DNA of 64,000 bases from Streptomyces ferrugineus (GCF_015160855.1 NZ_CP063373.1:9089001-9153000); one strand, 5' to 3'; shown: positions 1 to 9,684, numbered from the stretch's first letter. Notes: a model not told the origin generated them from the letters alone. Numbers and translations: made by a program.

Positions 1-590
1 GCATCGCGCTCACCCGCCCTCCGGCCGACTTCGGCCACTTCTCCTACTCGAACACCAACTACGTGTTGCTCGGCCTGGTCATCGAGCGGGTCACCGGCCG
101 CTCGTACGCCGTGGAGGCCGAGCGGCGCATCATCGCTCCGCTGGGTCTGACCGGCACCTCCTTCCCCGGGTCCCGCACCTCGCTTCCCGCTCCGCACGGC
201 CGCGCCTACTCCACCGGCGGGGCCGATGTCACCGAACTCGACCCGCGGGTGGCGGGCGCCGCCGGCGAGTTGGTGACCACACTCGCCGACCTCGACCGCT
301 TCTACGCCGCCCTGCTCGGCGGCCGACTGCTGCCCTCGCACTGGCTGCGCGAGATGCTCGACACCCGTGCCGCACACGGCTCGTACGGCATGGGACTCTT
401 TCCCGTGAAACTGCGCTGCGGCACCGTCGTATGGGGGCACAACGGGCGCATCTCCGGCAGCTACGTGCGCTCCGCGGCCACCGTCGGGGGGCGTCGTGTC
501 CTGACCTTCCGGGTGAACACGACGGCGATCGCAGATCCCGGCCTCGAACCCCGGCTGCCCGCCTCCGAGTTCTGCCCTCGCACCAGGTAG
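1..590 (+). CDS. Serine hydrolase, beta-lactamase/DD-peptidase family (5' partial)
   Basis: The gene is open from the left edge of the window, in the frame beginning at base 3, so its start and the S-x-x-K motif lie outside. Two of the three family motifs are visible: YSN at 45-53 in the context YSNTNYVLLG, and HNG at 438-446 (WGHNG), which takes the place of the KTG box. This matches the class C beta-lactamase/D-aminopeptidase fold of exported Streptomyces serine hydrolases. The substrate cannot be read from the fragment. It converges on glpD with about 60 bp between the stop codons. Confidence 0.8.
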   Translation, partial: IALTRPPADFGHFSYSNTNYVLLGLVIERVTGRSYAVEAERRIIAPLGLTGTSFPGSRTSLPAPHGRAYSTGGADVTELDPRVAGAAGELVTTLADLDRFYAALLGGRLLPSHWLREMLDTRAAHGSYGMGLFPVKLRCGTVVWGHNGRISGSYVRSAATVGGRRVLTFRVNTTAIADPGLEPRLPASEFCPRTR

Positions 591-651
591 AACGGCCGGG
601 GTTCGAGCAGAGATCCCCACTCCGGCCACCCGTTCGGGTGACGTTCACCTG

Positions 652-2358
652 CTACAACGGCACGATGTCGGGCGCCCCCAACCGCGCCGCGTCCGCCGTC
701 AGGTCGTCCGGCTGGCGTTGCGACTCCCGCTCGGCCTCCACCCGCTTCTGGTAGTGCTCGATCTCGCGCTCGATGTGGTCCTCGTCCCAGCCCAGCACCG
801 GCGCCATCAGCTCGGCCGCCTCATGTGCGCACCGCGTGCCCCGGTCGAACGTCTCGATCGAGATGCGGGTGCGCCGCGTCAGCACGTCGTCCAGATGCCG
901 CGCCCCCTCGTGCGAGGCGGCGTACACGACCTCGGCGCGCAGATAGTCGTCGGCGGAGTGCAGGGGCTCGCCCAGCGACGGGTTCGCGGTGATGAGTTCG
1001 AGCACCTCCTCCGCGAGCGCCCCGTACCGGTTCAACAGATGCTCCACGCGGACCACATGAAGCCCCGTCCGCGCCGCGATCCGGGCCCGCGCGTTCCACA
1101 GCGCCCGGTACCCCTCCGCCCCCACCAGCGGAATGTCCTCCGTGACGCACTCGGCGACCCGCATGTCGAGCCCGTGCACCGCCGCGTCCACCGCGTCCTT
1201 GGCCATCACCCGGTATGTCGTGTACTTGCCGCCGGCCACGACGACGAGCCCGGGCACGGGGTGCGCCACGGTGTGCTCGCGCGAGAGCTTGCTGGTGGCG
1301 TCCGACTCCCCGGCGAGCAGCGGCCGCAGTCCCGCGTACACACCCTCCACGTCGTCCCGGGTCAGCGGCACCGCGAGTACCGAGTTCACGTGTTCCAGCA
1401 GGTAGTCGATGTCCGCGCTGGACGCGGCCGGGTGGGCCTTGTCGAGGTCCCAGTCGGTGTCGGTGGTGCCGATGATCCAGTGCCGGCCCCAGGGGATGAC
1501 GAACAGCACGGACTTCTCGGTGCGCAGGATCAGCCCCGTGGAGGAGTGGATGCGGTCCTTGGGCACGACCAGGTGGATGCCCTTGGAGGCGCGTACATGG
1601 AACTGCCCACGCTCTCCCACCATCGACTGGGTGTCGTCGGTCCACACGCCGGTCGCGTTGACGATCTGCTTGGCGCGGACCTCGTACTCCCCGCCCGCCT
1701 CGACGTCCTGCACCCGGGCCCCGACGACACGCTCGCCCTCGCGCAGAAACGCGGTCACCCGCGCGCGGTTGGCGACCTGCGCGCCGTAGGCCGCCGCCGT
1801 GCGCACGAGCGTGGCCACGTAGCGCGCGTCGTCCATCTGGGCGTCGTAGTACTGCAAGGCTCCGACCAGCGCGTCCTTCTTCAGGGCGGGCGCGATGCGC
1901 AGGGCGTGACGGCGGCTCAGGTGGCGGTGCAGGGGCATGCCCCGACCGTGGGTACGGGCCATCGACATGACGTCGTAGAGCAGGACGCCCGAACCGGCGT
2001 ACAGGCGCTCCCAGCCCTTGTACTGCAGCGGATACAGAAAGGGCACCGGCTTCACCAGATGTGGGGCCAGTCGCGACACCAACAGCCCGCGTTCCTTCAG
2101 CGCCTCCCGTACGAGCGTGAAGTCGAGCATCTCCAGATAGCGCAGGCCGCCGTGGATCAGCTTGCTGGACCTGCTGGACGTGCCCGAGGCCCAGTCACGC
2201 GCCTCGACCAGGCCGGTGGACAGTCCGCGCGTCGCCGCGTCGAGCGCCGTGCCCGCGCCCACGACGCCGCCGCCCACGACCAGTAGGTCCAGCTCGCGCT
2301 CGGCCATTGCCGCCAGTGACTCGGCGCGTTCCGCCGGCCCCAGTGTCGCTGTCCTCAC
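652..2358 (-). CDS. glpD: Aerobic glycerol-3-phosphate dehydrogenase (FAD)
   Basis: 568 aa, the usual length for GlpD. The N-terminal FAD-binding motif VVGGGVVGAGTALDAATRG is at about residues 27-45, followed by the conserved SGTSSRSSKLIHGGLRYLE stretch; a C-terminal cap domain completes the protein. It oxidises sn-glycerol-3-phosphate to dihydroxyacetone phosphate at the membrane and passes electrons to quinone. The GTG start at 2358 has a good ribosome site (GGGAGG) about 6 bases upstream. It is transcribed away from the sugar dehydrogenase at 2622. No glycerol kinase or facilitator gene is adjacent, so this is a stand-alone copy. Confidence 0.93.
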   Translation of the reverse strand: MRTATLGPAERAESLAAMAERELDLLVVGGGVVGAGTALDAATRGLSTGLVEARDWASGTSSRSSKLIHGGLRYLEMLDFTLVREALKERGLLVSRLAPHLVKPVPFLYPLQYKGWERLYAGSGVLLYDVMSMARTHGRGMPLHRHLSRRHALRIAPALKKDALVGALQYYDAQMDDARYVATLVRTAAAYGAQVANRARVTAFLREGERVVGARVQDVEAGGEYEVRAKQIVNATGVWTDDTQSMVGERGQFHVRASKGIHLVVPKDRIHSSTGLILRTEKSVLFVIPWGRHWIIGTTDTDWDLDKAHPAASSADIDYLLEHVNSVLAVPLTRDDVEGVYAGLRPLLAGESDATSKLSREHTVAHPVPGLVVVAGGKYTTYRVMAKDAVDAAVHGLDMRVAECVTEDIPLVGAEGYRALWNARARIAARTGLHVVRVEHLLNRYGALAEEVLELITANPSLGEPLHSADDYLRAEVVYAASHEGARHLDDVLTRRTRISIETFDRGTRCAHEAAELMAPVLGWDEDHIEREIEHYQKRVEAERESQRQPDDLTADAARLGAPDIVPL

Positions 2359-2621
2359 CGCTGCCTCCCGCTCATCGGTCGGTCAGGCCGCACCCGTCGG
2401 GCGAAGCCCGGTTCGAACCCCCCATGCCCAGAATTCTGACCGGGTTGCCCGACTTCAGCCACCACGTACCCCCAGCCTGTGGACAACACTCACGGAAACG
2501 CGATCATTCAATGCCGCAAATCGGTCATATTTACTCCTAGTCTGACATTGCGCTCCCTCGTCCTGTCCACAGGGGTTGCGCACCTGCCCCGCTTCGGTTA
2601 CTGGGAAGGACGGCCCACGCC
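2359..2621. promoter_or_regulatory. Divergent intergenic region, glpD / sugar dehydrogenase
   Basis: 263 bp between two divergent starts. The stretch around 2490-2560 is clearly more AT-rich than its surroundings and probably holds promoters for both genes, but I see no motif strong enough to name. Confidence 0.4.
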
Positions 2622-3830
2622 ATGCCCGCAGATCTCGCCGTCATCGGACTAGGCCCGTACGGCCTGCCCCTGGCCAAGGCCGCCGTCGCCGCCGGCATCC
2701 CCACGCTCGGCTACCGGACCGGGCCCGAGTCCGGCTCCCTCAGTCCCGCCGAACTGCGCCGGATGCTCTCGGGGGGCTTCCGGCACGCCACCAACCCCGC
2801 CGAACTCGGCCGCGTGCGCACGGCCGTCATCTGCCCGCCCACCCCACGCGGCGCGGACGGCGGGCTCGACCTCGGCCAGTTGGAGTCGGCCGCCCGCACC
2901 CTGGCCGCACAGCTTCGCCAGCACACCACCGTCATCCTGGAGTCGCCCGTCCCCCCGGGCACCACCGAGAACGTCCTGCGCCCGCTGCTCGAAGCGGGCT
3001 CCGGGATGCGCGCCGGCCGCGACTTCCACCTCGCCTACTCCCCCAGCCGCGTCGACCCCGGCAACCGCCACTTCACGCCCGCCAACACCCCCCAGGTGAT
3101 CGGCGGCCTCACACCCGCGTGCACCGAGTCGGCGGCCGCATTCTACGGTCGGCTCACCGACAAGGTGGTACGCGCGCGTGGCCCGCGCGAGGCGGAGACC
3201 GTACAGGTCCTGGAGACCAACTTCCGGCACGTCAACATCGCCCTCGTCAACGAAATGGCCGTCCTCTGCCACGACTTGGGCGTCGACCTGTGGGACGTCA
3301 TCCGCTGCGCCGAGACCAAGCCGTTCGGCTTCCACGCCTTCCGCCCCGGCCCCGGCGTCGGCGGCCACGCCGTCCCGCAGGACCTCACCGGCCCCGCCGG
3401 CCGCACCCTGCGCATGGTCGAACTGGCCCAGCAGGTCAACAGCCAGATGCCGCGCTACGTCATCCAGCGCGCGGCGACTCTGCTGAACGAGCACGGCAAG
3501 TCGGCCCGCGGCGCCCGCATCCTCCTGCTCGGCGTCACCTACAAACCCGACCTCTCCGACCAGCAGTCCACACCCGCCGAGGAGGTCGCGGTGCGCCTGC
3601 TGCAGCTGGGCGCCTCCATCAGCTACCACGACCCGTACGTCCCGTCCTGGAGCGTCCTGGACCGTCCGGTGCCGCGCGCGGACGCGCTGTACGAGGCTGT
3701 CGCGGAGGCCGACCTGACGATTCTGCTGCAGCAGCATCGGACGTATGACCTTCAGGGGCTGTCGGTCAAAGCGCAGCTGTTGCTGGATACGCGGGGGGCG
3801 GCGCCTACGGGGGCGGCGCATCGGTTGTGA
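2622..3830 (+). CDS. UDP-glucose/UDP-ManNAc dehydrogenase family protein without catalytic Cys
   Basis: 402 aa. An N-terminal Rossmann motif (GLGPYGLPLA, residues 8-17), ESPVPPGTTENVL, AYSPSRVDPGN and the long middle helix with NFRHVNIALVNEMA place it in the nucleotide-sugar 6-dehydrogenase family (WecC/UGDH), and the C-terminal UDP-binding domain is present (LLLGVTYKPDL). The active-site loop, normally GGHC or GGSC followed by P-x-D, reads GVGGHAVPQDL (codon GCC near 3375), so the nucleophilic Cys is Ala. Four-electron oxidation to a uronic acid is therefore doubtful. A GGAAGG ribosome site precedes the ATG. The sugar substrate is unknown. Confidence 0.8.
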   Translation: MPADLAVIGLGPYGLPLAKAAVAAGIPTLGYRTGPESGSLSPAELRRMLSGGFRHATNPAELGRVRTAVICPPTPRGADGGLDLGQLESAARTLAAQLRQHTTVILESPVPPGTTENVLRPLLEAGSGMRAGRDFHLAYSPSRVDPGNRHFTPANTPQVIGGLTPACTESAAAFYGRLTDKVVRARGPREAETVQVLETNFRHVNIALVNEMAVLCHDLGVDLWDVIRCAETKPFGFHAFRPGPGVGGHAVPQDLTGPAGRTLRMVELAQQVNSQMPRYVIQRAATLLNEHGKSARGARILLLGVTYKPDLSDQQSTPAEEVAVRLLQLGASISYHDPYVPSWSVLDRPVPRADALYEAVAEADLTILLQQHRTYDLQGLSVKAQLLLDTRGAAPTGAAHRL

Positions 3831-3904
3831 AGGGGGGCGCGCGGGGTGCGTGGGCCGCCGGGGTTAGTGGCGTGGGGGATTCTGCGCCGGTACCGTGGGG
3901 AGCA

Positions 3905-3998
3905 GGTGGAGCCCCATGCAGCGGGTAATGCAGTACTGCGGAGGCTCCTGGCTGGTGATCGGGTGTCCGTCCCTAGTCGTTGTGGGGGCGGCCGCTCA
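3905..3998 (+). ncRNA. Putative structured RNA element, copy 1 of a tandem pair
   Basis: Lies in a 680-bp gene-free stretch between convergent genes. It shares an ordered set of blocks with copy 2: GGTGGAGCC at 3905, GGCTCCTGGC at 3943, GTGTCC at 3963, and GGCCGCTCA at 3990. Two stems can be drawn: GGAGCC (3908-3913) with GGCTCC (3943-3948), and CCGTCCC (3967-3973) with GGGGCGG (3985-3991). The second stem differs from copy 2 by paired changes and contains a U-G pair that works only on the plus strand, favouring that transcript. No known RNA family is recognised. Confidence 0.5.
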
Positions 3999-4012
3999 TC
4001 ATCCACCAACAA

Positions 4013-4100
4013 GGTGGAGCCCACCGCAGTGGGTGCTGCAGCGGGCTCCTGGCCGTTAAGCAGAGTGTCCACCCCTATGTCTCTTAGGGGTGGCCGCTCA
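4013..4100 (+). ncRNA. Putative structured RNA element, copy 2 of a tandem pair
   Basis: Same block order as copy 1, starting 108 bp later. Stem one is GGAGCCC (4016-4022) with GGGCTCC (4043-4049), with an inner GCAG/CTGC helix. Stem two is CCACCCCTA (4069-4077) with TAGGGGTGG (4085-4093), followed by the GGCCGCTCA block that here also folds on GCGGCC. Relative to copy 1, CCGTCCC/GGGGCGG has become CCACCCC/GGGGTGG, keeping the pairing. It could be an sRNA, a tandem regulatory RNA or a hairpin-rich intergenic repeat. Confidence 0.5.
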
Positions 4101-4432
4101 GCGGCCGTAAATCCACAAGACGCACCTCCTCCGGAACTTCACCAGCCGAAGCCAAGTGCGATCCCAGCGGGTGGGCTTGCGGTGACGGCCTATGGGCACG
4201 CCCCCTTCCACGATGCCGCCCATACCCGGTAGGCGGTCCGTTTGGAGTTCGGGCCGGGCCCCGAGGGCCGGGGTCCGGAACATCTCCTTGGAAGGGGGCG
4301 CCCCAGAGAGCTTGGGTCGCCGATCACCGACACTACCGCCCCCCTTCGCCCGTTCAGCCCACATTCGCCCCAAACGCAACCACGCGCCCCCACCCCCACA
4401 ACGCGCCCCCACCCAGCCCCACTTGGGCACAC
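4101..4432. other. Gene-free stretch with a C-rich tract
   Basis: No convincing gene is seen on either strand. Bases 4384-4425 are a C-rich tract with several runs of four or five C, which on the minus strand gives G-runs of the kind that can form a G-quadruplex. It lies just beyond the guaB3 terminator. Confidence 0.4.
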
Positions 4433-4436
4433 AAAA

Positions 4437-4468
4437 GGGCCGGTCACCCCACCCGGAGTGACCGGCCC
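4437..4468 (-). terminator. Rho-independent terminator of guaB3
   Basis: An 11-bp perfect stem, GGGCCGGTCAC pairing with GTGACCGGCCC, lies 43 bp beyond the guaB3 stop codon. On the minus strand it is followed by CTTTTGT, giving a U-tract. Confidence 0.8.
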
Positions 4469-4510
4469 TTCCCTGACGTATCTGCGACGTACCTGCCGTA
4501 GACGTACCGG

Positions 4511-5635
4511 CTACCGCTGGTGCTGCGAGTCCGCCACCGCGACCTCGACCCGCTGGAACTCCTTCAGCTCGCTGTACCCGGTCGTGGCCATCGCCCGCCG
4601 CAGCGCCCCGAAGAAGTTCATCGAACCGTCCGGCGTGTGCGACGGCCCCGTCAGCACCTCCTCGACGGTGCCGACCGTGCCCAGGTGCACCTTCTTGCCG
4701 CGCGGCAGTTCCTCGTTCACGGCCTCCATGCCCCAGTGGTGCCCCTTACCGGGCGCATCCGTGGCACGCGCGAGCGGCGAGCCCATCATCACCGCGTCCG
4801 CGCCGCAGGCGATCGCCTTCGGCAGGTCCCCGGACCAGCCCACACCACCGTCCGCGATCACATGCACATACCGGCCGCCGGACTCGTCCATGTAGTCACG
4901 GCGAGCCGCGGCCACATCGGCCACCGCCGTGGCCATCGGCACCCGGATGCCCAGCACATTGCGCGTGGTGTGCGCCGCGCCGCCGCCGAAGCCGACCAGG
5001 ACGCCCGCGGCACCCGTCCGCATCAGGTGCAGGGCGGCGGTGTACGTGGCGCAGCCGCCGACGATCACCGGGACGTCGAGCTCGTAGATGAACTGCTTCA
5101 GGTTCAGCGGCTCGTGCGAGGACGAGACGTGCTCCGCCGAGACCGTCGTGCCGCGGATGACGAAGATGTCCACGCCGGCGTCGACGACCGCCTTGGAGAA
5201 CTGCGCCGTGCGCTGCGGGGAGAGCGCGGCGGCCGTGACCACGCCCGAGTCGCGCACCTCCTTGATGCGCGCGCCGATCAGCTCCTCCTTGATCGGGGCG
5301 GCGTAGATCTCCTGGAGGCGGCGCGTGGCGGCCTCGGTGGGCAGCTCGGCGATCTCGTCGAGCAGCGGCTGTGGGTCCTCGTACCGCGTCCACAGGCCCT
5401 CGAGGTTCAGCACGCCGAGGCCGCCGAGCTCGCCGATGCGGATCGCGGTGGCCGGGGAGACGACCGAGTCCATGGGGGCGGCCAGGAACGGCAGCTCGAA
5501 GCGGTAGGCGTCGATCTGCCAGGCGATGGAGACCTCCTTCGGGTCCCGCGTACGGCGGCTGGGGACGACGGCGATGTCGTCGAAGGCGTACGCCCGGCGG
5601 CCGCGCTTGCCGCGCCCGATCTCGATCTCAGTCAC
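4511..5635 (-). CDS. guaB3: GuaB3 family IMP dehydrogenase-related protein
   Basis: 374 aa from a GTG at 5635 (MTEIEIGRGKRGRRAYAFDD), the usual GuaB3 length; a longer frame starting at 5695 would begin inside the guaB terminator, and AGGGAAAGG lies at ribosome-site distance before the GTG. The TIM barrel resembles IMP dehydrogenase (AAPMDSVVSP, IVGGC, IADGGVGWSGDL), but there is no CBS domain. By my alignment the catalytic loop GPGSICTTR of GuaB reads GGGAAHTTR, with His where the Cys should be. It follows guaB in the same direction but behind guaB's own terminator. A purine nucleotide role is likely; the exact reaction is uncertain. Confidence 0.88.
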   Translation of the reverse strand: MTEIEIGRGKRGRRAYAFDDIAVVPSRRTRDPKEVSIAWQIDAYRFELPFLAAPMDSVVSPATAIRIGELGGLGVLNLEGLWTRYEDPQPLLDEIAELPTEAATRRLQEIYAAPIKEELIGARIKEVRDSGVVTAAALSPQRTAQFSKAVVDAGVDIFVIRGTTVSAEHVSSSHEPLNLKQFIYELDVPVIVGGCATYTAALHLMRTGAAGVLVGFGGGAAHTTRNVLGIRVPMATAVADVAAARRDYMDESGGRYVHVIADGGVGWSGDLPKAIACGADAVMMGSPLARATDAPGKGHHWGMEAVNEELPRGKKVHLGTVGTVEEVLTGPSHTPDGSMNFFGALRRAMATTGYSELKEFQRVEVAVADSQHQR

Positions 5636-5695
5636 GTCTGTGGCCTTTCCCTGATGCGTTGCAGCGTCTTCCAGTATCGCCGACGGGTACGACAA

Positions 5696-5724
5696 GGGCG
5701 GCCCCGGAGGTTCCGGGGCCGCCC
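5696..5724 (-). terminator. Terminator hairpin after guaB
   Basis: GGGCGGCCCCGG pairs with CCGGGGCCGCCC around a short loop, 16 bp beyond the guaB stop. It separates guaB from guaB3. Confidence 0.75.
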
Positions 5725-5740
5725 TCGGGAAGCCTGGTGG

Positions 5741-7291
<1,551 letters not shown>

Positions 7292-7403
7292 CTAACGGGA
7301 AGCACGGGTGTCACATTCCACGGTTCGGTACGGCTGCGGGCTTCGTATGTTCGTACGGAACCGAGGAGAAGCCTGTTCATTCCGGGGCGCACACAAGGGA
7401 GCG

Positions 7404-7991
7404 CTACTGCTCGGCCAGTGCGCGCAGCCTGCTCAGCGCCCGGTGCTGGGCCACCCGGACCGCTCCGGGTGACATTCCCAACATCTGCCCCGTCTCCTCG
7501 GCCGTCAAGCCGACGGCGATCCTCAGCAGCAGCAGCTCCCGCTGGTTCTCGGGCAGGTTGGCCAGGAGTTTCTTGGCCCACTCGGCGTCGCTGCTGAGCA
7601 GCGCCCGCTCCTCCGGGCCGAGGGAGTCGTCCGGGCGCTCGGGCATCTCGTCCGAGGGGACGGCCGTGGAACCGGGGTGCCGCATCGCCGCCCGCTGCAG
7701 GTCCGCGACCTTGTGCGCGGCGATGGCGAAGACGAACGCCTCGAAGGGGCGCCCGGTGTCCCGGTAGCGCGGCAGCGCGAGCAGGACGGCGACGCAGACC
7801 TCCTGGGCGAGGTCCTCGACGAAGTGGCGGGCGTCGCCCGGAAGGCGGGACAGCCTGGTGCGGCAGTAGCGCAGGGCCAGGGGGTGGACATGCGCGAGCA
7901 GATCGTGCGTGGCCTGCTCGTCGCCGTCCACGGCGCGATGGACGAGTGCACCGATCGCCCCTGCGGCTTTGGCCGCCTCGTCGTCGCGCAT
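7404..7991 (-). CDS. sigD: ECF RNA polymerase sigma factor SigD
   Basis: 195 aa from the ATG at 7991 ([11 protein letters not shown]). An in-frame start at 8132 would add 47 residues with low-complexity composition, so the shorter form is preferred. Region 2 is visible as [19 protein letters not shown], and region 4 as [21 protein letters not shown] followed by a helix-turn-helix ([20 protein letters not shown]). It matches the actinobacterial SigD group, found beside guaB and whiB-like genes. In mycobacteria the anti-sigma gene rsdA follows sigD; here guaB follows within 154 bp and no such gene is present. Confidence 0.85.
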   Translation of the reverse strand: MRDDEAAKAAGAIGALVHRAVDGDEQATHDLLAHVHPLALRYCRTRLSRLPGDARHFVEDLAQEVCVAVLLALPRYRDTGRPFEAFVFAIAAHKVADLQRAAMRHPGSTAVPSDEMPERPDDSLGPEERALLSSDAEWAKKLLANLPENQRELLLLRIAVGLTAEETGQMLGMSPGAVRVAQHRALSRLRALAEQ

Positions 7992-8202
7992 CGGTCCATG
8001 GTGCCCTGCGCCCGTACGGTCCGTGGCATCGCGCCCGATGTTGTGCACCGAAGCGTTATGAGCAGGTGCGCCGGAACTCATCCCCTGCGCCCTCCCCTTC
8101 CGCTCGACCGACTCGTCCCCGAGAGACTCCACACCTCAAGGATGCGGCATCCGCGGCGAAACGAGCACCGGGCACCGGGGGAGCCGCTTGACCAACCTCG
8201 TA

Positions 8203-8310
8203 CCCGCGCCCCTTCAGGGGCGCGGGACTGCATCGATGTGCGGCTACCGCCGCGCGCGCGACCAGCCACGAAGGACCCGCAGCCGCCGGACAGCACAACG
8301 CGGCACCCAC
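8203..8310. repeat. Intergenic repeat with a strong GC hairpin
   Basis: A 10-bp perfect stem, CCCGCGCCCC (8203-8212) with GGGGCGCGGG (8217-8226) and a TTCA loop, is followed by a tail (CTGCATCGATGTGCGGCT, then CGACCAGCCACGAAGGACCC). From general knowledge this hairpin-plus-tail is a motif scattered between genes in many Streptomyces genomes. It sits just after bldM on the minus strand and could end its transcript. Confidence 0.5.
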
Positions 8311-8320
8311 AGTGGCGCGA

Positions 8321-8932
8321 CTAGCGAACCAGCCCCCACCGGAACCCGAGCGCCACCGCATGCGCCCGGTCCGAAGCACCGAGCTTCTTGAACAACCGCC
8401 GGGCGTGCGTCTTGACCGTGTCCTCGGAGAGGAACAGCTCACGGCCGATCTCCGCGTTGGAACGGCCGTGGCTCATACCTTCGAGCACCTGGATCTCACG
8501 CGCCGTGAGCGTCGGCGCGGCGCCCATCTCGGCGGACCGCAGCCGCCGCGGGGCGAGCCGCCAGGTCGGATCGGCGAGGGCCTGCGTGACGGTCGCCCGC
8601 AACTCCGCGCGCGACGCGTCCTTGTGCAGATACCCACGCGCGCCGGCGGCCACCGCGAGAGCGACCCCGTCCAGGTCCTCGGCGACCGTGAGCATGATGA
8701 TGCGCGCACCGGGGTCGGCGGACAGCAGCCGCCGCACGGTCTCGACGCCGCCCAGGCCGGGCATGCGTACGTCCATCAGGATCAGGTCCGAGCGGTCGGC
8801 GCCCCAGCGGCGGAGGACTTCCTCGCCGTTGGCCGCCGTCGTCACGCGCTCGACGCCGGGCACGGTCGCGACCGCGCGGCGAAGCGCCTCTCGGGCAAGC
8901 GGGGAGTCGTCGCAGACGAGGACGGATGTCAT
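8321..8932 (-). CDS. bldM: Atypical response regulator BldM
   Basis: 203 aa from the ATG at 8932 (MTSVLVCDDSPLAREALRRA), with GGAGGG about 5 bases upstream; the frame extends 8 codons further but without a better start. It has a receiver domain (DD at 8-9, D54 in LILMDVRMPG, K in YLHKDAS) and a C-terminal LuxR-type HTH (LTAREIQVLEGMSHGRSNAEI). BldM is a known regulator of aerial growth and sporulation; it acts as a homodimer on early targets and as a BldM-WhiI heterodimer on late ones, and does not need phosphorylation. A sigma-BldN type promoter precedes it. It is divergent from whiD. Confidence 0.97.
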   Translation of the reverse strand: MTSVLVCDDSPLAREALRRAVATVPGVERVTTAANGEEVLRRWGADRSDLILMDVRMPGLGGVETVRRLLSADPGARIIMLTVAEDLDGVALAVAAGARGYLHKDASRAELRATVTQALADPTWRLAPRRLRSAEMGAAPTLTAREIQVLEGMSHGRSNAEIGRELFLSEDTVKTHARRLFKKLGASDRAHAVALGFRWGLVR

Positions 8933-9057
8933 GGCCGCCCTCCGCAGCTGATGCACGTCACCTTGAGCCTCCAGGCTGGTACGAAATCGTCACCTGTGCG
9001 GTCGACCGGCTCGGACGCCTGCCCGAGCGCTTGTTGCTTTCAACCGCCTCCGCCCTC

Positions 9058-9085
9058 TCAACGACGGTCACTCGAAAGAGTTACG
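9058..9085 (-). promoter_or_regulatory. Sigma-BldN type promoter of bldM
   Basis: On the minus strand CGTAAC (9080-9085) and CGTTGA (9058-9063) are separated by exactly 16 bases. This matches the consensus reported for sigma-BldN and for the bldM p1 promoter of S. coelicolor. The start of transcription would lie near 9050, leaving a leader of about 120 nt. Confidence 0.8.
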
Positions 9086-9314
9086 GGGGCATGTGCCGTC
9101 TTCGGCACTCTACGTGAGGGGACGGACACGGGGCAGACATGCACGGCGGACCCTCAACGTTTCATCACAACCCATGCCCCATTCAGCCCTTTTTCTTCCT
9201 GTTTCTTGGCGTTTGGGGCTAGATTCGCAATGAGTCATATTTTCATCTCCTTAGATCGTAGATGTACGGTCGTAGACACTGTATCCGCCCATAACGGCTG
9301 CAAGGGGTCACGCA
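9086..9314. promoter_or_regulatory. bldM-whiD divergent control region
   Basis: With the bldM leader and promoter it makes a 382-bp gene-free stretch. The whiD-proximal part (9170-9290) is AT-rich for this genome and presumably holds the whiD promoters; I cannot fix a -10/-35 pair with confidence. AAGGGG before the whiD ATG is its ribosome site. Confidence 0.5.
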
Positions 9315-9644
9315 ATGGCAGATTTCTCCCGCCTTCCCGGACCGAACGCGGACCTGTGGGACTGGCAGCTGCTGGCTGCCTGCCGCGGGGTGGACAGCTC
9401 GCTCTTCTTTCATCCGGAGGGCGAGCGCGGTGCGGCTCGGAGCGCTCGAGAGAACTCGGCCAAGGAGGTCTGCATGAGGTGCCCCGTGCGCGCGCAGTGC
9501 GCCGCGCACGCGCTGGCGGTACGCGAACCGTACGGCGTCTGGGGCGGCTTGACCGAGGACGAGCGCGAGGAGCTCATGGGGCGGGCACGCAACCGGCTGG
9601 TGTCGGCATCGACGACCAGCGGCGAGGCCGGTCCGAACACCTGA
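9315..9644 (+). CDS. whiD: WhiB-like iron-sulfur regulator WhiD
   Basis: 109 aa. The four cluster ligands are C23, C53, C56 and C62 (C-x29-C-x2-C-x5-C), followed by the turn motif GVWGG at 74-78 and a basic C-terminus (GRARNRLV), the standard Wbl order. WhiD carries a 4Fe-4S cluster that reacts with oxygen and nitric oxide, works with the principal sigma factor, and is needed for late spore maturation. Its place divergent from bldM confirms the assignment. Confidence 0.96.
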   Translation: MADFSRLPGPNADLWDWQLLAACRGVDSSLFFHPEGERGAARSARENSAKEVCMRCPVRAQCAAHALAVREPYGVWGGLTEDEREELMGRARNRLVSASTTSGEAGPNT

Positions 9645-9662
9645 AGGAACGTTTCTGCACTC

Positions 9663-9684
9663 AGGGCACGCGCGTGCGTGCCCT
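9663..9684 (+). terminator. whiD terminator
   Basis: AGGGCACGC and GCGTGCCCT pair around a GCGT loop, followed by TCCTTCTG, 18 bp after the whiD stop. Confidence 0.7.

Noticed and set aside
5636..5695. N-terminal extension of GuaB3
   Set aside because: It overlaps the region next to the guaB terminator, lacks a ribosome site, and GuaB3 proteins start at MTEIEIGRGKRG.
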